A stretch of DNA of 64,000 nt from an uncultured Pseudomonadota bacterium (GTDB taxonomy: Bacteria; Pseudomonadota; Gammaproteobacteria; Burkholderiales; SG8-39), in the NCBI GenBank assembly GCA_903921325.1, contig CAIXPL010000035.1, forward strand, positions 1 through 64,000, in the 5' to 3' direction. Position 1 is the stretch's first letter. Each line of letters begins with the position of its first letter. The notes beneath the pieces were generated by a model. The model worked only from the letters and a program-made list of their open reading frames with translations. It did no database searches and was not told the origin of the DNA. The position numbers and the translations under genes are program-made. Shown here in pieces: positions 1 through 10,856 of the stretch.

Positions 1-1170
1 GGTCACGCGAATCCGCTCTGCGCTTGAGCCGGCCATGGGTCTTGCGGCACGCACACCGAAAACCTGACGTGGACAGAGCAGGCCTTATCCGCGGTCGCGC
101 GTGGAGGCGCCTCTCACGCACGGAACGCGCGGCGGTGGGTAAGCTGCCTGCGTCAACCGTTCACCCGCAAGGCCGTTAGCAGTGCTGACAGGCTAGGTTC
201 TATCGACAAGGAACTTGTGCGACGAGTCGTCGGTCATAGCCAGAGCGTTCGGGCGGTGCATGCCGTTATACGTTTGCCATGCCGCACGGGACGGACGATG
301 AAGAACGCTTTACGCTGGCTGAGTCAGCCCGGTTGATGGCCGTTATCCCATCGCCCTTGCTCGCATCGTCGAGCGTCGAAGCCGGCCTCATCTCCTGAAA
401 GCCGGTGGCCGCAAGGCCGGGAGATATACGTCAGTCGCAGCAAACGTTCTCCCAGCAAGCCCCCGTCTGTCGCGGTTCACCGCGGCAAGGTCGCACAGGC
501 GTCTCCCGCCCATGCGCGCGAAAGCCCGATCCCCCTGCCCCAGCGGCATGCCTCGCTTCATCCAGTCGAATACTGCGTCAGTTCCCGTCCTGTGACATGC
601 ACGCCACGGCGACGGCCAAGCGGTTCGTAGCGGCGCCAGCCAACACGTCTGCTGCTGCAACGACAGCCGCGCAACTGCGGCAGCATCTCTGCGCCAACCG
701 CATCGTCACTACGAAGCGAAGCTTGTAGTGACGATGCGCACGATGCCCCAGCCGCCAAGGACTTACAGGCGTCTGGCGCAAGTGACGCCCCCAAGTGACG
801 GGCTCCCTGACCCGTCGTCATCCTCGGCCGCGCAATGCGGACCGTCCTCTCGCCCGCTCCCCGCAGGCACATCAGTGCAAATCCGCGCCGAAGAGGCGCT
901 CCTCGAGCCCTGGGTTAATGGCTCACCTCGATGAACCGACTTCCCACAGGAAGCGCCATCGACGCCAATGCCGCGTGCCGCGGTGGCGAGCAGTAAAGCA
1001 ATCGGTACAAAACGGGAGTGGTGTCCCGAGTCCCTTGTAGATCCCGCTACGCCAAGCGTACGGGACGGACAGAAACACTAACCGGACAGGTTACACACAC
1101 CAGCAGCAGCGCAAAGGGCAGAAGCAAAGGGGCAACAAAGGGAAAAGGGATTGAACCTGGCGGAGAGAGC
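1..1170. other. Gene-poor left end of the genomic island
   Basis: No convincing gene is seen here. The stretch is GC-rich, and its open frames are short, overlap on both strands and do not resemble known proteins. A plus-strand frame open from about 29 to 340 contains a His-containing segment around 215-260 that faintly recalls the end of a tyrosine recombinase, but it has no clear start and the similarity is too weak to call. With a truncated integrase-domain gene just downstream, decayed island DNA is the simplest reading. No copy of the guaA 3' end (the expected second attachment site) was found here by eye. Confidence 0.5.
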
Positions 1171-1488
1171 ATGCGAGACCTGAACTACGAGCTGAAGCAA
1201 CTTTGTCATCGAAACCGCGATGGCAGTTATGCGACGCAACGCGATCGCGAGCGTGTACTAAACCAGATCGCCAATCAGCTTCACGACTGGGGCTATCGGC
1301 ATATGGACGCGGCAAGCCTGAAGTCAAAGCACGTCGAGCGGCTGGTCGAGAGCTGGAAGGCCGCGGGACTATCGGTGGGAACGATCAAGAATCGCATGGC
1401 GGAGCTGCGATGGTGGGCGGAGAAGATCGGCAAGGATAAGATCGTCGCCGGCGACAACGCGCACTACGGGATCGGCAACCGTCAATAG
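1171..1488 (+). pseudogene. Truncated integrase-domain protein (N-terminal part only)
   Basis: This 105-residue product begins at an ATG preceded by GGAGAGAGC. Its N-terminus (MRDLNYELKQLC and onward) and the segment VERLVESWKAAGLSVGTIKN match, as I recall the family, the start of the roughly 300-residue integrase-domain-containing proteins of integrative elements, which have a SAM-like DNA-binding domain followed by a catalytic domain. Here the frame stops at a TAG right after HYGIGNRQ, so the whole catalytic part is missing. No continuation of the catalytic domain is evident in the downstream frames. It is best read as a disabled relative of an island recombinase. It could be expressed as a DNA-binding fragment, but that is conjecture. 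Confidence 0.6.
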
Positions 1489-1492
1489 CAGA

Positions 1493-1711
1493 GTGTATCG
1501 AGCAGAGCGCGACGAGGAAGAGATTGATGTTCTGGACTGGCTCGGTGGCAAGCGTTCATGCATCGTCAAGGAAGAAGTGATCGGGCTCGGCCGCTATGGA
1601 AAGACGCTCACGGTGCTGTCATCGCGCAAGATCGGCCAGGAGACCTATGCCGAAGAAGGCGACGACGAAGACGATCTCGTTGAACGGTGGACGCCGAGGT
1701 TCAAGAAGTAA
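1493..1711 (+). CDS. Small hypothetical protein, island cargo
   Basis: A 72-residue frame starts with GTG only 4 bp after the stop of the truncated integrase-domain gene. The protein is highly acidic in its C-terminal half (EEGDDEDDLVERW) and has a basic tail (RFKK). There is no signal peptide, membrane segment or recognisable motif. I do not recognise the family. The frame may be an independent small gene or the remnant of a longer gene fused out of frame to the truncated gene upstream. The start codon is uncertain. Confidence 0.35.
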   Translation: MYRAERDEEEIDVLDWLGGKRSCIVKEEVIGLGRYGKTLTVLSSRKIGQETYAEEGDDEDDLVERWTPRFKK

Positions 1712-1832
1712 ATAGCACGCGCACTGAGCCGCAACTACACGGCTTCCTTTTAGTTGCAAGATCTCCACTTCCGCCCATTTCTTGCGCAGGTTTTCGGCCG
1801 TGAGCCCAGCGCCGTCCGATCAGTAGCAGCTA

Positions 1833-3092
1833 TCAAATGGGGGCCGACGTTGTCACAGCTTGCGTGCGCGGCGGGAGCAGCGTGGGTGTGTGAGACTCCC
1901 CCGCAACCCATGCGTCGATCATGTCGGCCCATTCCTGCAGCATATGACGGCGCTGCTCGCCGTACTCCGCCTTGTTGTAGACGCCGCGCGATGAGCGCCC
2001 ATCTTCGTGTGCCAGCGCCTTTTCGATCCAGTCGCTGTTAAAGCCCAGTTCGTTGAGAATGGTGGATCCGGTCCTCCGCAGGTCATGCACGGTGAATGGC
2101 TCTAGCGGCAAGCCTGACGCCTTGGCTTTCTCTACTACGACCTGCGTCACGCGGTTTAGGGTCGCCTTCGACATGCACCGATCAGCGTCATAGCGCGACG
2201 GCAGCAGATAACGCGAACCGCCTGCGCAGGTGCGCAAGGCAACCATGATGTCGAGCGCCTGCTGCGAGAGATAGACGTTATGCGGCTTGCCCGCCTTCAT
2301 CCGGCTCTTGGGAATCGTCCAGACCGCATTCTCGAAATCAACTTCGTTCCAGGTGCCCTCAATCAGTTCGCTCTTACGCACGAGGGTGAGCAGGATCAGC
2401 CGCAGCGCGAGGCGGATGGTGGGCAGGGTTGCCGTCGCTTCCAAGACCCGATGCATGACCCGGATTTCCGAGGGGGATAGAGCGCGATCTTTGGGCACGA
2501 ACGTCGCGATCGACGACGGGCCGACTTCGTCCGCGGGATTTGGCGCCTTGTCGCCGTGCTGGGCCGCGAAGGAAAACACCTGCTTCACGATGTCGCGGAC
2601 ATGCACCGCCGTGGCCGGCGCACCGCGCTCCTTGACCTTCGCACACAGGCTACGCAGATCCTCCGGGCCGATCTCGGTCAACAAGCGGTTTCGGAATGCC
2701 GGCAGGATGTCCCGGTCGATGATGCTCTTTCGCATCGACTTGGTGCTCTCCGCCATCCGTGCTTCTTCGAACCAGCGGTTGGTGAATTGCTCGAAGGTCT
2801 TGGCCTCGGACAGGCGGCGCTTCTCGCGCTGCTTTTCTTGGCTGGGGGAAAGCCCCGTGGCGATGGCCTTACGGGCCTCTGCGCAGCGCTCGCGCGCCAG
2901 TAATAGGGAAATCCCGTCCTTGGCTCCGAAGCGGCCGATCGTGAGGGTCTCGCGCCGGCCGTTAAGCCGGTAGTCGAGCCGAAAAGTGATCGTGCCCTTA
3001 GGCGAGACAGTCACGTACATGCCGTCTCGGTCGGCAACCTTGTAGGCGGTGGCCTTGGGTTTCAGGCCCCTCAACGTTCCATCTGACAGCAT
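1833..3092 (-). CDS. int: P4-type tyrosine integrase of a guaA-associated island
   Basis: This 419-residue site-specific recombinase should integrate and excise the island. It has the P4-integrase layout: an N-terminal DUF4102-like arm-binding domain (about 1-95, with LRGLKPKATAYKVADRDG), a SAM-like core-binding domain (about 100-190) and a catalytic domain (about 205-390). The catalytic residues appear intact: Arg239 in LVRKSEL, His336 and Arg339 in HDLRR, His362 in ALAHEDG, and the nucleophile Tyr372 in GVYNKAEY. It lies about 300 bp from the 3' end of guaA and is transcribed away from it, the usual arrangement for islands that use guaA as their attachment site. The start is the ATG at 3092, followed by typical P4-family N-terminal sequence. 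Length is normal for the family, so it is probably functional. Confidence 0.93.
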   Translation of the reverse strand: MLSDGTLRGLKPKATAYKVADRDGMYVTVSPKGTITFRLDYRLNGRRETLTIGRFGAKDGISLLLARERCAEARKAIATGLSPSQEKQREKRRLSEAKTFEQFTNRWFEEARMAESTKSMRKSIIDRDILPAFRNRLLTEIGPEDLRSLCAKVKERGAPATAVHVRDIVKQVFSFAAQHGDKAPNPADEVGPSSIATFVPKDRALSPSEIRVMHRVLEATATLPTIRLALRLILLTLVRKSELIEGTWNEVDFENAVWTIPKSRMKAGKPHNVYLSQQALDIMVALRTCAGGSRYLLPSRYDADRCMSKATLNRVTQVVVEKAKASGLPLEPFTVHDLRRTGSTILNELGFNSDWIEKALAHEDGRSSRGVYNKAEYGEQRRHMLQEWADMIDAWVAGESHTPTLLPPRTQAVTTSAPI

Positions 3093-3387
3093 CGCTACGC
3101 CCTCCTTCGCGCGGATTTTACCGTCACGAAAAAATAGGCGCTATAACTTCTTTATATAATTGTTTTTATTGCCATTTTTGTAATATTTTTTACCGTCAGT
3201 CTGCTTTTTGACGTGACGGTAAAGTTTTTTCAGATCCTGATCGAAAATACTTACCGTCAGTTTTACCGTCAGACCGAAACGCACCCCATCGATACACCGC
3301 GATACATCTCTACAGACAATTATTCTTTATATCAATGTGTTATAGTATGTTTTCGACTGATCCCGATAGACGCTGAAGGACGCCGAA
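3093..3387. promoter_or_regulatory. AT-rich integrase control and attachment region with TTACCGTCA repeats
   Basis: This 295-bp gap between the integrase start and the guaA stop is much richer in A and T than its surroundings. It has no gene. It holds five copies of the 9-mer TTACCGTCA: direct at 3118-3126, 3190-3198, 3251-3259 and 3263-3271, and inverted at 3214-3222. The copies at 3190 and 3214 form an inverted pair flanked by T and A runs. Repeated 9-10 bp sites next to an integrase gene are typical of arm-type integrase or excisionase binding sites. The attachment core itself is expected at the very end of guaA, but it cannot be defined without the other junction. Confidence 0.6.
3118..3271. 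repeat. Five copies of TTACCGTCA (four direct, one inverted)
   Basis: The exact 9-mer TTACCGTCA occurs at 3118-3126, 3190-3198, 3251-3259 and 3263-3271, with its complement TGACGGTAA at 3214-3222. The first copy lies 26 bp upstream of the integrase ATG. The last two are 12 bp apart. Five exact copies in 154 bp cannot be chance. Integrase arm sites, or an operator for integrase autoregulation, are the likely roles. Confidence 0.85.
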
Positions 3388-4992
3388 TTATTCCCACTCA
3401 ATCGTCGCCGGCGGCTTGCTCGACACGTCGTACACCACACGATTGAATCCACGCACCTCGTTGATGATGCGGCCCGACACCTTGGCGAGCAGTTCGTAGG
3501 GCAATGGTGCCCACTCGGCGGTCATGAAATCGGTGGTCTGTACAGCGCGCAGTGCCACGACATTCTCATAGGTGCGCCCATCACCCATCACACCCACCGA
3601 GCGCACCGGCAGGAAGACGGCGAAGGCCTGCGCCACCCGGTCATACCAGCCAGCCGCGCGCAGCTCTTCGATAAAAATCGCATCGGCACGGCGTAGCAGA
3701 TCGGCATCGCGCTGCGTCACCACGCCAAGAATGCGCACCCCAAGCCCGGGACCCGGAAACGGATGCCGATACACCAGCTCGCGTGGCAGCCCCAGGGCCA
3801 CGCCCAGCTCGCGCACCTCATCCTTGAACAAATCGCGCAGCGGTTCGAGCAGCTTCAATTTCAGCGTCTCGGGCAATCCGCCCACATTGTGATGTGACTT
3901 GATCGTGGTGGCCTTGCCGCCCTTGCTACTGGCCGACTCGATCACATCAGGATAGATCGTGCCTTGTGCCAGCCACTTCGCCTGCGGCAGCAACGCGGCC
4001 TGCGCCTGGAACACCTCGACAAACTCGCGTCCGATGATCTTGCGCTTGGCCTCAGGATCGGCCACCCCGGCCAGCGCATCCATGAACTGCGCCGCTGCAT
4101 CAATCTTGATCACCCGCGCGCCGAGATTGCCCTCAAAGGCGCGCATCACCTGCTCGCCTTCATGCAAGCGCAGCAAACCGTTGTCGACAAACACGCAGGT
4201 CAGCTGCGGTCCGATCGCGCGATGAATGAGCGCAGCCGCCACCGATGAATCCACCCCACCCGAGAGGCCCAGAATCACCTCATCACTGCCCACCTGGGCG
4301 CGAATCCGCGCGATGGCCTCAGGCACATGCTCGGGCATATTCCAATCACCGACACAGCCGCAGATCGTGCGCACAAAGCGCTCGAGTATCGCCATGCCCT
4401 GCCGCGTATGCGTGACTTCCGGATGAAACTGCAGCGCATGAAAGCCGCGCGCCTCATCGGCCATGCCGGCCACTGGCGTGGCGGCATTGCTGGCAATCAC
4501 CTTGAATCCGGCGGGCAGCTGATCGACCGAGTCACCATGACTCATCCAGACATCGAGCAGCCCGTGCCCTTCTGCATTGCCACGATCCTGAATGCCATCG
4601 AGCAGCTGGCCGTGCCCGCGGGCACGCACCTCGGCATGGCCGAATTCGCGCACCGTGGCATTGCGCACTGTGCCGCCCAACTGCGCGGCCATGGTCTGCA
4701 TGCCGTAGCAGATCCCCAGCACCGGCACGCCCAGTTCAAACACCACCTGCGGTGCACGCGGCGTCTCATGGTCGTACACCGAGGCCGGGCCACCGGAGAG
4801 AATGATGCCATCGGGCGCATAGTCGCGCACAAAAGCCTCAGTCACATCGTGCGGCTGCAGCTCGCAGTACACCTTCAATTCGCGCACCCGCCGTGCGATC
4901 AGCTGCGCATACTGCGATCCGAAATCCAGAATCAGGATGCGCTGATGACCGGCTGCCGGGCGCTTGCGCGCCGCTTGATCGTCTGCCCCCAT
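3388..4992 (-). CDS. guaA: GMP synthase (glutamine-hydrolysing)
   Basis: GuaA converts XMP to GMP using glutamine and ATP, the last step of guanine nucleotide synthesis. The 534-residue protein has a class I glutamine amidotransferase domain first, with Cys95 in GICYGMQ and His190/Glu192 in QFHPEV. An ATP-pyrophosphatase domain follows, with SGGVDS at 244-249, then the C-terminal dimerisation domain ending in ATIEWE. The frame stays open upstream to 5157, but that part lies inside guaB, so I chose the ATG at 4992, five bp after the guaB stop. It forms an operon with guaB. Its 3' end abuts the island control region. Because the reading frame and C-terminus are normal, any integration event restored the gene end. 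Confidence 0.97.
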   Translation of the reverse strand: MGADDQAARKRPAAGHQRILILDFGSQYAQLIARRVRELKVYCELQPHDVTEAFVRDYAPDGIILSGGPASVYDHETPRAPQVVFELGVPVLGICYGMQTMAAQLGGTVRNATVREFGHAEVRARGHGQLLDGIQDRGNAEGHGLLDVWMSHGDSVDQLPAGFKVIASNAATPVAGMADEARGFHALQFHPEVTHTRQGMAILERFVRTICGCVGDWNMPEHVPEAIARIRAQVGSDEVILGLSGGVDSSVAAALIHRAIGPQLTCVFVDNGLLRLHEGEQVMRAFEGNLGARVIKIDAAAQFMDALAGVADPEAKRKIIGREFVEVFQAQAALLPQAKWLAQGTIYPDVIESASSKGGKATTIKSHHNVGGLPETLKLKLLEPLRDLFKDEVRELGVALGLPRELVYRHPFPGPGLGVRILGVVTQRDADLLRRADAIFIEELRAAGWYDRVAQAFAVFLPVRSVGVMGDGRTYENVVALRAVQTTDFMTAEWAPLPYELLAKVSGRIINEVRGFNRVVYDVSSKPPATIEWE

Positions 4993-4996
4993 CGAA

Positions 4997-7330
<2,334 letters not shown>

Positions 7331-7334
<4 letters not shown>

Positions 7335-7792
7335 GCCGTCTTTGGTAAGGTCGCAAGCGCCGCCGCGCGTCGCACAAAAGCATCAACCATCGTGTTGGCA
7401 ATGCGCCCGAACACCGGCCCCACCACGCGTCCGAGCAGCGCGTTGCGAAACTCGTAATCGAGCGTCAGCGCTACTTTGCACGCCTTCTCGCCCAGGACGG
7501 TGAAACGCCACTCACCCTGCAGGTGACGAAACGGCCCTTCAATCAGATCCAGGGTGATCGATTCGTGAGGTCGGTTGGTATTGGCAGTGGAAAACCGCTG
7601 CCGGATACCATGAAAGTCGATTTCGATCGCGGCTTGCACCTGCTCGCCCTCGCGCCCGGCAATGCGCGCACTGCGACACCAGGGTAAAAACTCCGGATAG
7701 CGTTCGATGTCAGCGACCAACGCAAAGAGAGTCGCGGCCGGATACGGCACCAGAGCCGAGCGTTCAACACGAGTATGGGTCGTTCGCGTCAC
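7331..7792 (-). CDS. ratA: RatA / COQ10-like START-domain protein
   Basis: This 153-residue protein belongs to the START/polyketide-cyclase fold family that includes eukaryotic COQ10 and Escherichia coli RatA. Recognisable parts are [23 protein letters not shown] near the start, [18 protein letters not shown] in the middle and a final amphipathic helix ([15 protein letters not shown]). RatA was described as an inhibitor of 70S ribosome association, while COQ10-type proteins bind ubiquinone. Sequence alone does not separate these roles. The gene is divergent from smpB with only 17 bp between the start codons, and it is coupled to rnfH downstream. This conserved neighbourhood supports the RatA name. 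Confidence 0.88.
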
Positions 7793-7809
7793 GATTGATA
7801 CAATGCGCC

Positions 7810-8259
7810 ATGAGCATCACAGAAAACCGCAAAGCCAGGCACGACTATTTCATCGAAGACCGCTACGAGGCCGGACTGGTCCTCGAAGGCTGGGAGGTGA
7901 AATCGATACGCGCTGGGCGAGTCCAGATCAATGAGGCCTATGTGATCGTGCAACGCGGCGCGCTGATGCTGATCGGCGCGCACATCAGCCCGCTGCAAAC
8001 CGCCTCGACGCACATTCATCCCGACCCGGTGCGCACCCGCAAGCTGCTCATGCACGGCGCCGAGATTCAGCGCCTGATCGGCAAGGTGGAACGCGCCGGC
8101 TACGCGCTGGTGCCCCTTGATCTGCACTATCTGCGTGGCAGAGTGAAACTCGCCCTGGGACTGGCCAAAGGCAAGCGCCAGTTCGACAAGCGACAGGCCG
8201 AAAAAGAACGCGAGTGGAGCCGCGAAAAGCAACGCGTCCTCAGGCAGACCAATCGCTGA
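7810..8259 (+). CDS. smpB: SsrA-binding protein SmpB
   Basis: SmpB binds tmRNA and takes it to stalled ribosomes for trans-translation. The 149-residue product shows the oligonucleotide-binding barrel with the hallmark [20 protein letters not shown], then QINEAYV, and the basic C-terminal tail [16 protein letters not shown] that becomes helical in the decoding centre. I chose the ATG at 7810 (MSITENRK) over the in-frame codon at 7795, because the family starts close to [11 protein letters not shown]. The tmRNA gene itself was not recognised in this window. The 5' untranslated region must be very short or must lie inside ratA. Confidence 0.96.
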   Translation: MSITENRKARHDYFIEDRYEAGLVLEGWEVKSIRAGRVQINEAYVIVQRGALMLIGAHISPLQTASTHIHPDPVRTRKLLMHGAEIQRLIGKVERAGYALVPLDLHYLRGRVKLALGLAKGKRQFDKRQAEKEREWSREKQRVLRQTNR

Positions 8260-8263
8260 GAGC

Positions 8264-8286
8264 GCAATTGCAGACAGCGCAATTGC
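8264..8286. terminator. Hairpin between convergent smpB and ppsA
   Basis: Two copies of the self-complementary octamer GCAATTGC, at 8264-8271 and 8279-8286, are separated by 7 bp. They can form an 8-bp stem between two convergent genes. There is no T run on either side, so it would be a weak or factor-assisted terminator at best. Confidence 0.4.
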
Positions 8287-8299
8287 CGGGCGGCGCGCG

Positions 8300-10711
8300 T
8301 CATGCGAGCGGCTTCGCCACCGCCGCGAGCGCCTTCCAGGTCGACACCACCGTATCGGGATTCAGCGACAGGCTGCCAATGCCCTGCTCGGTGAGCCACT
8401 GGGCAAAATCCGGATGATCCGATGGCCCCTGGCCACAGATCCCGACATATTTTCCCTGCCGCAGACAGGCACTAATCGCCATCGAGAGCATTGCCTTCAC
8501 CGCCGGATCGCGCTCATCGAACGAGTCGGCCACCAGCCCCGAATCGCGGTCCAGGCCCAGGGTGAGTTGGGTGAGATCGTTCGAGCCAATCGAGAAGCCG
8601 TCAAAAAATTCCAGAAACTGTTCGGCCAGCACCGCGTTGGAGGGCAACTCGCACATCATGATCAGGCGCAGGCCTTCGCGACCGCGGGCAAGCCCGTGCT
8701 GTGCCAACAGGTCGATCACCTGGCGCGCTTCGCCCAGGGTACGTACGAAAGGCACCATGATCTCCACATTGGTGAGGCCCATCTCTTCGCGCACCCGGCG
8801 CATCGCCTCGCATTCCATTGCGAAACACTCGCGAAAACTGGCCGCGATATAACGCGACGCGCCGCGAAAACCCAACATCGGGTTCTCTTCGTCGGGCTCG
8901 TAGCGATCACCGCCCACCAGCTTCTTGTATTCGTTGGATTTGAAATCAGACAACCGCACAATCACAGGCTTGGGCCAGAAGGCGCCCGCAATCGTGGCCA
9001 CGCCTTCGGCCATCTTGTCGACGAAGAAGGCACGTGGCGAGGCATAGCCGCGCGCCGCACGCTCGATCGTCGCCTTCAACTCAGGCTCAAGTGCCGGATA
9101 GTCGAGCACCGCCTTGGGATGGATGCCGATATTGTTGTTGATCACGAATTCCAGCCGCGCCAGACCGACACCCGCATTGGGCAGGCGCTGAAATTCAAAG
9201 GCCAGCTGAGGATTACCGATGTTCATCGCAATCTTCACCGGAATGGGCGGCAAGTCGCCCTGCGCGTCGGTGGAGACCTCGAAGTCCAGTCGACCGGCAT
9301 AGATATTGCCGGTGTCACCTTCGGCGCATGACACCGTGACCAGATCGCCTTCGGTGAGCGAGTCAGTAGCATCGCCACAACCCACCACCGCCGGAATACC
9401 CAGCTCACGGGCGATGATCGCTGCATGGCAGGTGCGCCCACCCCGATTGGTGACGATCGCCGCGGCCTTTTTCATTACCGGCTCCCAGTTCGGGTCGGTC
9501 ATGTCAGTGACCAGCACATCGCCGGGTTCGACACGGTCCATTTCGGAGGCGTCGCTCACCAGGCGCACCCGCCCAATCCCGATGCGCGCACCGATGGCAC
9601 GACCACTGGCGAGCAACCGTGATTGCCCCTTCAAGGCAAAGCGTTCCTGCAATTCCGCGCCTGCGCGTGACTTCACTGTCTCCGGGCGCGCCTGCAGGAT
9701 GTAGATGCGTCCATCGACGCCATCACGGCCCCACTCGATGTCCATCGGGCGACCGTAGTGAGTCTCGATCGCCACCGCAGCGCGGGCCAGTTCCAGAATG
9801 TCGGCATCGGTCAGGCAGAACCGTTGCTGGTCGGCCTCAGCCACCGGCTCGGTGGCAACCGAGCGCCCGGCGCTTGCGTCCTTGGTGAACACCATGCGGG
9901 TCGCTTTCGAACCCAGACTGCGCCGGATGATCGGTGACTTGCCAGCGGCCAGCATGGCCTTGTGCACATGAAATTCGTCGGGGTTCACCGCCCCCTGCAC
10001 CACACTCTCGCCCAGTCCATACGCGGCGGTGATGAACACCACGCCGCGGAAGCCTGATTCGGTATCGAGGGTGAACATCACACCGCTCTCGCCGCGATCA
10101 CTGCGCACCATGCGCTGGATGCCCGCTGAGAGGGCCACATCCAGATGCGCATAACCTTGGTGCACGCGGTAGGAGATCGCCCTGTCGTTATAGAGCGAGG
10201 CAAAGACGTGGCGCACCGCGACCAGAATGTTGTCGAGGCCAACGATGTTCAGAAATGTTTCTTGCTGACCGGCAAAGGATGCGTCGGGCAAGTCTTCCGC
10301 GGTCGCACTGGAGCGCACGGCCACCGGTGATTCACCTTCTGCCATCATCGCCCCATAGGCCGTGCGGATGGCCTCTTCGAGACTGGCCGGTAACGGTGCC
10401 TCCATGATCCACTGACGAATCTGCGCGCCGCATTGGGCGAGCGCCACCACGTCATCGGCCGGGAGTTGCTGCAGACGTGCAGCGATCCGCTCGGCCAGTC
10501 CGGCGGCAGCCAGGAATTCGCGAAAGGCATCCGCTGTCGTCGCAAACCCTCCGGGTACACGGATGCCAGCCCCGTGCATCTGCGAGATCATCTCGCCCAG
10601 GGACGCATTCTTGCCGCCGACCTGATCGACGTCAGACATGCGGATTTCAGTAAACGGGATGACGAGTCGGTTCGCGGCCAATTTGGTTACCTTCGCGTTG
10701 CACTGCGGCAT
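8300..10711 (-). CDS. ppsA: Phosphoenolpyruvate synthase
   Basis: PpsA converts pyruvate, ATP and water to PEP, AMP and phosphate for gluconeogenesis. The 803-residue protein has the usual three parts. An N-terminal ATP-grasp domain starts at [19 protein letters not shown] swivelling phosphohistidine domain carries [20 protein letters not shown]. The C-terminal TIM barrel binds PEP/pyruvate with [18 protein letters not shown] and a CGQGPSDHP loop. The ATG at 10711 places 24 residues before the conserved MSDVD. A TTG 10 codons later is an alternative. The ribosome site is weak. The gene is divergent from ppsR, whose product controls it by reversible phosphorylation. Confidence 0.95.
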   Translation of the reverse strand: MPQCNAKVTKLAANRLVIPFTEIRMSDVDQVGGKNASLGEMISQMHGAGIRVPGGFATTADAFREFLAAAGLAERIAARLQQLPADDVVALAQCGAQIRQWIMEAPLPASLEEAIRTAYGAMMAEGESPVAVRSSATAEDLPDASFAGQQETFLNIVGLDNILVAVRHVFASLYNDRAISYRVHQGYAHLDVALSAGIQRMVRSDRGESGVMFTLDTESGFRGVVFITAAYGLGESVVQGAVNPDEFHVHKAMLAAGKSPIIRRSLGSKATRMVFTKDASAGRSVATEPVAEADQQRFCLTDADILELARAAVAIETHYGRPMDIEWGRDGVDGRIYILQARPETVKSRAGAELQERFALKGQSRLLASGRAIGARIGIGRVRLVSDASEMDRVEPGDVLVTDMTDPNWEPVMKKAAAIVTNRGGRTCHAAIIARELGIPAVVGCGDATDSLTEGDLVTVSCAEGDTGNIYAGRLDFEVSTDAQGDLPPIPVKIAMNIGNPQLAFEFQRLPNAGVGLARLEFVINNNIGIHPKAVLDYPALEPELKATIERAARGYASPRAFFVDKMAEGVATIAGAFWPKPVIVRLSDFKSNEYKKLVGGDRYEPDEENPMLGFRGASRYIAASFRECFAMECEAMRRVREEMGLTNVEIMVPFVRTLGEARQVIDLLAQHGLARGREGLRLIMMCELPSNAVLAEQFLEFFDGFSIGSNDLTQLTLGLDRDSGLVADSFDERDPAVKAMLSMAISACLRQGKYVGICGQGPSDHPDFAQWLTEQGIGSLSLNPDTVVSTWKALAAVAKPLA

Positions 10712-10720
10712 TTTATGACA

Positions 10721-10849
10721 GAATGAGTCAGAAAGGCTCACCCTGTGAACACTCACTGGCAGTCCCCCTTCAACAGTCACCAGCGCTCACGTTGAACACG
10801 CCCCGGCGCCTGATGATCAGCGTTCCTTGAGAATGAGTCAGAAAGGCTC
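10721..10849. repeat. Direct duplication of the ppsR translation-start region
   Basis: The 19-mer GAATGAGTCAGAAAGGCTC occurs exactly at 10721-10739 and 10831-10849, 110 bp apart. Similarity continues past it: CACCCTGTGAACACTCAC follows the first copy and GCCATGAACACACAT the second. Each copy therefore has the same ribosome-binding AGAAAGG followed by a start codon and AACAC. The second copy is the real ppsR start. Confidence 0.85.
10723..10830 (+). CDS. Possible upstream mini-ORF in the ppsR leader
   Basis: A 35-codon frame starts with an ATG inside the first repeat copy (MSQKGSP and onward) and stops 2 bp before the ATG of the next mini-ORF. It has no Shine-Dalgarno of note. The same repeat also offers a GTG at 10745, better placed behind AGAAAGG, that opens a 16-residue frame ending at 10795 and beginning VNTH, like PpsR (MNTH). 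Translation of either is unproven. Confidence 0.2.
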   Translation: MSQKGSPCEHSLAVPLQQSPALTLNTPRRLMISVP

Positions 10850-10856
10850 GCCATGA
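10833..10856 (+). CDS. Seven-codon mini-ORF coupled to ppsR
   Basis: ATG AGT CAG AAA GGC TCG CCA TGA encodes MSQKGSP. Its stop overlaps the ppsR ATG as ATGA. The first seven residues of the mini-ORF at 10723 are the same. It may be only a by-product of the duplicated start region. Confidence 0.2.
   Translation: MSQKGSP

Noticed and set aside
29..340. Long open plus-strand frame at the left end
   Set aside because: It has no start codon near its beginning, the composition is what GC-rich random DNA gives, and the resemblance to a recombinase end rests on a few residues.
1..3387. Second attachment site (copy of the guaA 3' end) inside the window
   Set aside because: Scanning for the terminal guaA sequence and its complement to the left of the integrase found no copy, so the far junction must be outside.
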